This document shows positions 40,088 through 41,600 of a stretch of DNA of 41,600 bases, piece after piece (the first letter of the stretch is position 1; the number at the start of each line of letters is the position of its first letter). The DNA is from Syntrophomonadaceae bacterium (GTDB taxonomy: Bacteria; Bacillota; Dethiobacteria; DTU022): the NCBI GenBank assembly GCA_007119965.1, contig SKOR01000063.1, positions 1-41,600 of the forward strand. Reading direction: 5' to 3'. The notes under the pieces are model-generated. The model ran no database searches, was not told the DNA's origin, and worked only from the letters and a program-made list of their open reading frames with translations. Both the position numbers and the translations under genes were made by a program.

Positions 40088-41600
40088 TGGTGGGTAAAAT
40101 ATTAGCAGAACGCTATGAACTAATTGAAAAAATCGCCGAAGGAGGAATGGCCCGGGTTTATCGCGCCAGGGATCTTCTGCTCAAACGAACCGTGGCTGTA
40201 AAAGTGCTCAAAGACCAGATGACGGGAGATGCAGCTTTTATCCGCCGCTTTGAGCGCGAGGCTCAATCTGTCGCGGCCCTCTCGCATCCCCACATTGTCA
40301 ACATTCACGATGTCGGCGAACAGGATGGCACTTACTACATGGTCATGGAGTACGTCGACGGGAAAAACCTCAAAGAATATATCCGGGACAAAGGGCGCCT
40401 GCCGGCTCACGAAGCAGTCCAAATCACGCGCCAGATCGCCGAAGCACTGGAGCAGGCTCATAAAGCCGGCGTGGTCCACCGCGACATAAAACCGCAGAAC
40501 ATCCTTTTTTCGCGCGAAGGAAAAGTTAAAGTAACCGATTTTGGGATTGCCATAGCCGGTGACGGGGTAACAGTAACCGTAGGCGACGAGATTATCGGGT
40601 CGGTTCAGTATATCGCGCCCGAACAGGCCAGGGGTGAACTGGCCGGCAAACAGTCGGATCTCTACTCGCTGGGCATAGTCCTCTATGAAATGGTAACCGG
40701 TAAGGTGCCTTTTATGGGAGAAAGCCCTGTCGCTGTAGCGATGAAGCATATCCAGGAACAGATTGTCCCCCCCAAACGCCTGGTTCCTGACCTGCCCGAA
40801 TCGCTGGATCAGATCATCTTGAAAGCGGTGCAGAAAGACGCTGCCGAGCGCTACAACAGCGCTGATGAACTCCTCGAAGATCTTTTTTATGCCGAGGAAA
40901 AAGGGGTCCCCAGGATTATCCCGAACCGTGGTGCGCTCAAAAATAAAAACAATGATGAAGAAGACGATATCATTTCAAGGCCTACTTCTGCTGCTGCGGC
41001 AGACAGAAGAAGGAAAATGTCACCCAGGGCCAGGCGGGCGTTGATCGCTGCAGTGCTGTTGATCGCCTTCATTTCGGCAGCTGTCTACGGCGGAATATAT
41101 GTTTGGGAGACCTACATCATTGTTCCCGAAGTAGCCGTGCCCGAAGTCCGCGATTTAAGCCAGAGTGAGGCGGCGGGGGTCTTGAGGGATGCAGGGTTGG
41201 AGCCCTCTTCCGAAGTTTTCTATGTCGACGACGATGAGATACAGGTTGGCAATGTAGTCAGGACCGATCCGCCCGAAGGAAGGATCGTTCGTCAAGACAG
41301 GGTTATCAGCCTCTATATCAGCAGGGGGCCCGAGTTCATCGTCACTCCCGACCTGTACGGCAGGACCGAAATGGAAGCGCGGGTGATCCTGCGTGAAATG
41401 GATCTGTCTATCAGTGTGGAAAGGGACTATAATGAAGATGTAGAGGAAGGCCTGGTCTACCGACAGGTGCCAGGGGAGTCTTTTCGCATATCCCGCGGCG
41501 ATGAAGTGGTGATTTATGTCAGCCAGGGCCGCGGTCCTTTTGAAATAGCCGATCTGATCGGGTATTCCGAGCAGGGCGCGATGGATTACCTTGAGGAAAA
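40087..41600 (+). CDS. prkC: PASTA-domain Ser/Thr kinase PrkC, cut by the window edge
   Basis: A membrane-spanning kinase that senses cell-wall fragments in relatives. From ATG 40087 (one base overlap with prpC) the kinase domain shows an EGGMARVYRA nucleotide loop (18-27), catalytic K39, HRDIKPQN (131-138) and DFG (151-153), followed by a threonine-containing activation loop. A membrane helix at about 318-338 precedes external PASTA repeats, the first from VPEVRDLSQ, with at least two complete and a third begun. The window ends inside the PASTA region; no stop is present. Confidence 0.96.
   Translation, partial: MVGKILAERYELIEKIAEGGMARVYRARDLLLKRTVAVKVLKDQMTGDAAFIRRFEREAQSVAALSHPHIVNIHDVGEQDGTYYMVMEYVDGKNLKEYIRDKGRLPAHEAVQITRQIAEALEQAHKAGVVHRDIKPQNILFSREGKVKVTDFGIAIAGDGVTVTVGDEIIGSVQYIAPEQARGELAGKQSDLYSLGIVLYEMVTGKVPFMGESPVAVAMKHIQEQIVPPKRLVPDLPESLDQIILKAVQKDAAERYNSADELLEDLFYAEEKGVPRIIPNRGALKNKNNDEEDDIISRPTSAAAADRRRKMSPRARRALIAAVLLIAFISAAVYGGIYVWETYIIVPEVAVPEVRDLSQSEAAGVLRDAGLEPSSEVFYVDDDEIQVGNVVRTDPPEGRIVRQDRVISLYISRGPEFIVTPDLYGRTEMEARVILREMDLSISVERDYNEDVEEGLVYRQVPGESFRISRGDEVVIYVSQGRGPFEIADLIGYSEQGAMDYLEE

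Noticed and set aside
1-41600. tRNA, rRNA, prophage, insertion sequence, toxin-antitoxin, defence or biosynthetic cluster
   Set aside because: None could be supported. Nearly all the sequence is taken by recognised housekeeping genes, and the gaps are short.

Overview
This window reads as a chromosomal housekeeping segment of a Gram-positive-lineage bacterium of the Firmicutes (Bacillota), probably an anaerobic clostridial or Desulfotomaculum-like lineage. The supporting evidence is: a division and cell-wall (dcw) cluster that runs into the ylm-divIVA-ileS block; a T-box riboswitch before ileS; RemA, RqcH and a PrpC/PrkC pair in the order known from Bacillus subtilis; a class III (strictly anaerobic) ribonucleotide reductase; and many GTG and TTG starts. 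A near-perfect sigma-H type promoter before ftsA and a SpoIIM-like gene suggest an endospore-forming ancestry.

Layout. 1-310: a 63-bp tandem repeat of unknown role, closed by a terminator-like hairpin. 403-430: a three-box MraZ operator. 459-14162: the dcw operon (mraZ, rsmH, ftsL, ftsI, murF, mraY, murD, ftsW, murG, murB, ftsQ, ftsA, ftsZ), tightly packed; murE, murC and sepF are not where they are usually found. 14270-17642: nrdR-nrdD-nrdG with a complete NrdR-controlled promoter. 17761-22406: pgeF, an HlyD-like membrane protein, yggS, yggT, ylmH and divIVA. 22428-25748: promoter, T-box leader, a 35-bp repeat pair and ileS. 25966-28239: lspA, lgt, rluD. 28240-28442: a possible gene remnant. 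28443-30170 (minus): rqcH, divergent from yicC. 30313-33508: yicC, remA, gmk, rpoZ, coaBC. 33500-34120 (minus): a SpoIIM-like gene. 34200-39260: priA, def, fmt, rsmB. 39264 to the end: a promoter, prpC and prkC (truncated by the window edge).

The genes work together in peptidoglycan precursor synthesis (MurF, MraY, MurD, MurG, MurB), septal synthesis (FtsI, FtsW, FtsL, FtsQ), Z-ring formation (FtsA, FtsZ) and pole marking (DivIVA). Around this sit lipoprotein maturation (Lgt, LspA), deoxynucleotide supply (NrdD, NrdG, NrdR), translation (IleRS, Def, Fmt, RsmB, RsmH, RluD, RqcH), CoA and GMP metabolism, replication restart (PriA) and PASTA-kinase signalling, which senses cell-wall fragments in relatives.

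I found no phage, CRISPR, insertion sequence, tRNA or rRNA, and no multi-gene system that looks undescribed. The points worth a second look are small: the 5' tandem repeat, the ileS-leader repeats, the 28.3-kb remnant, the missing canonical start of pgeF, the sigma-H-like and NrdR promoter architectures, and departures from the usual gene order.
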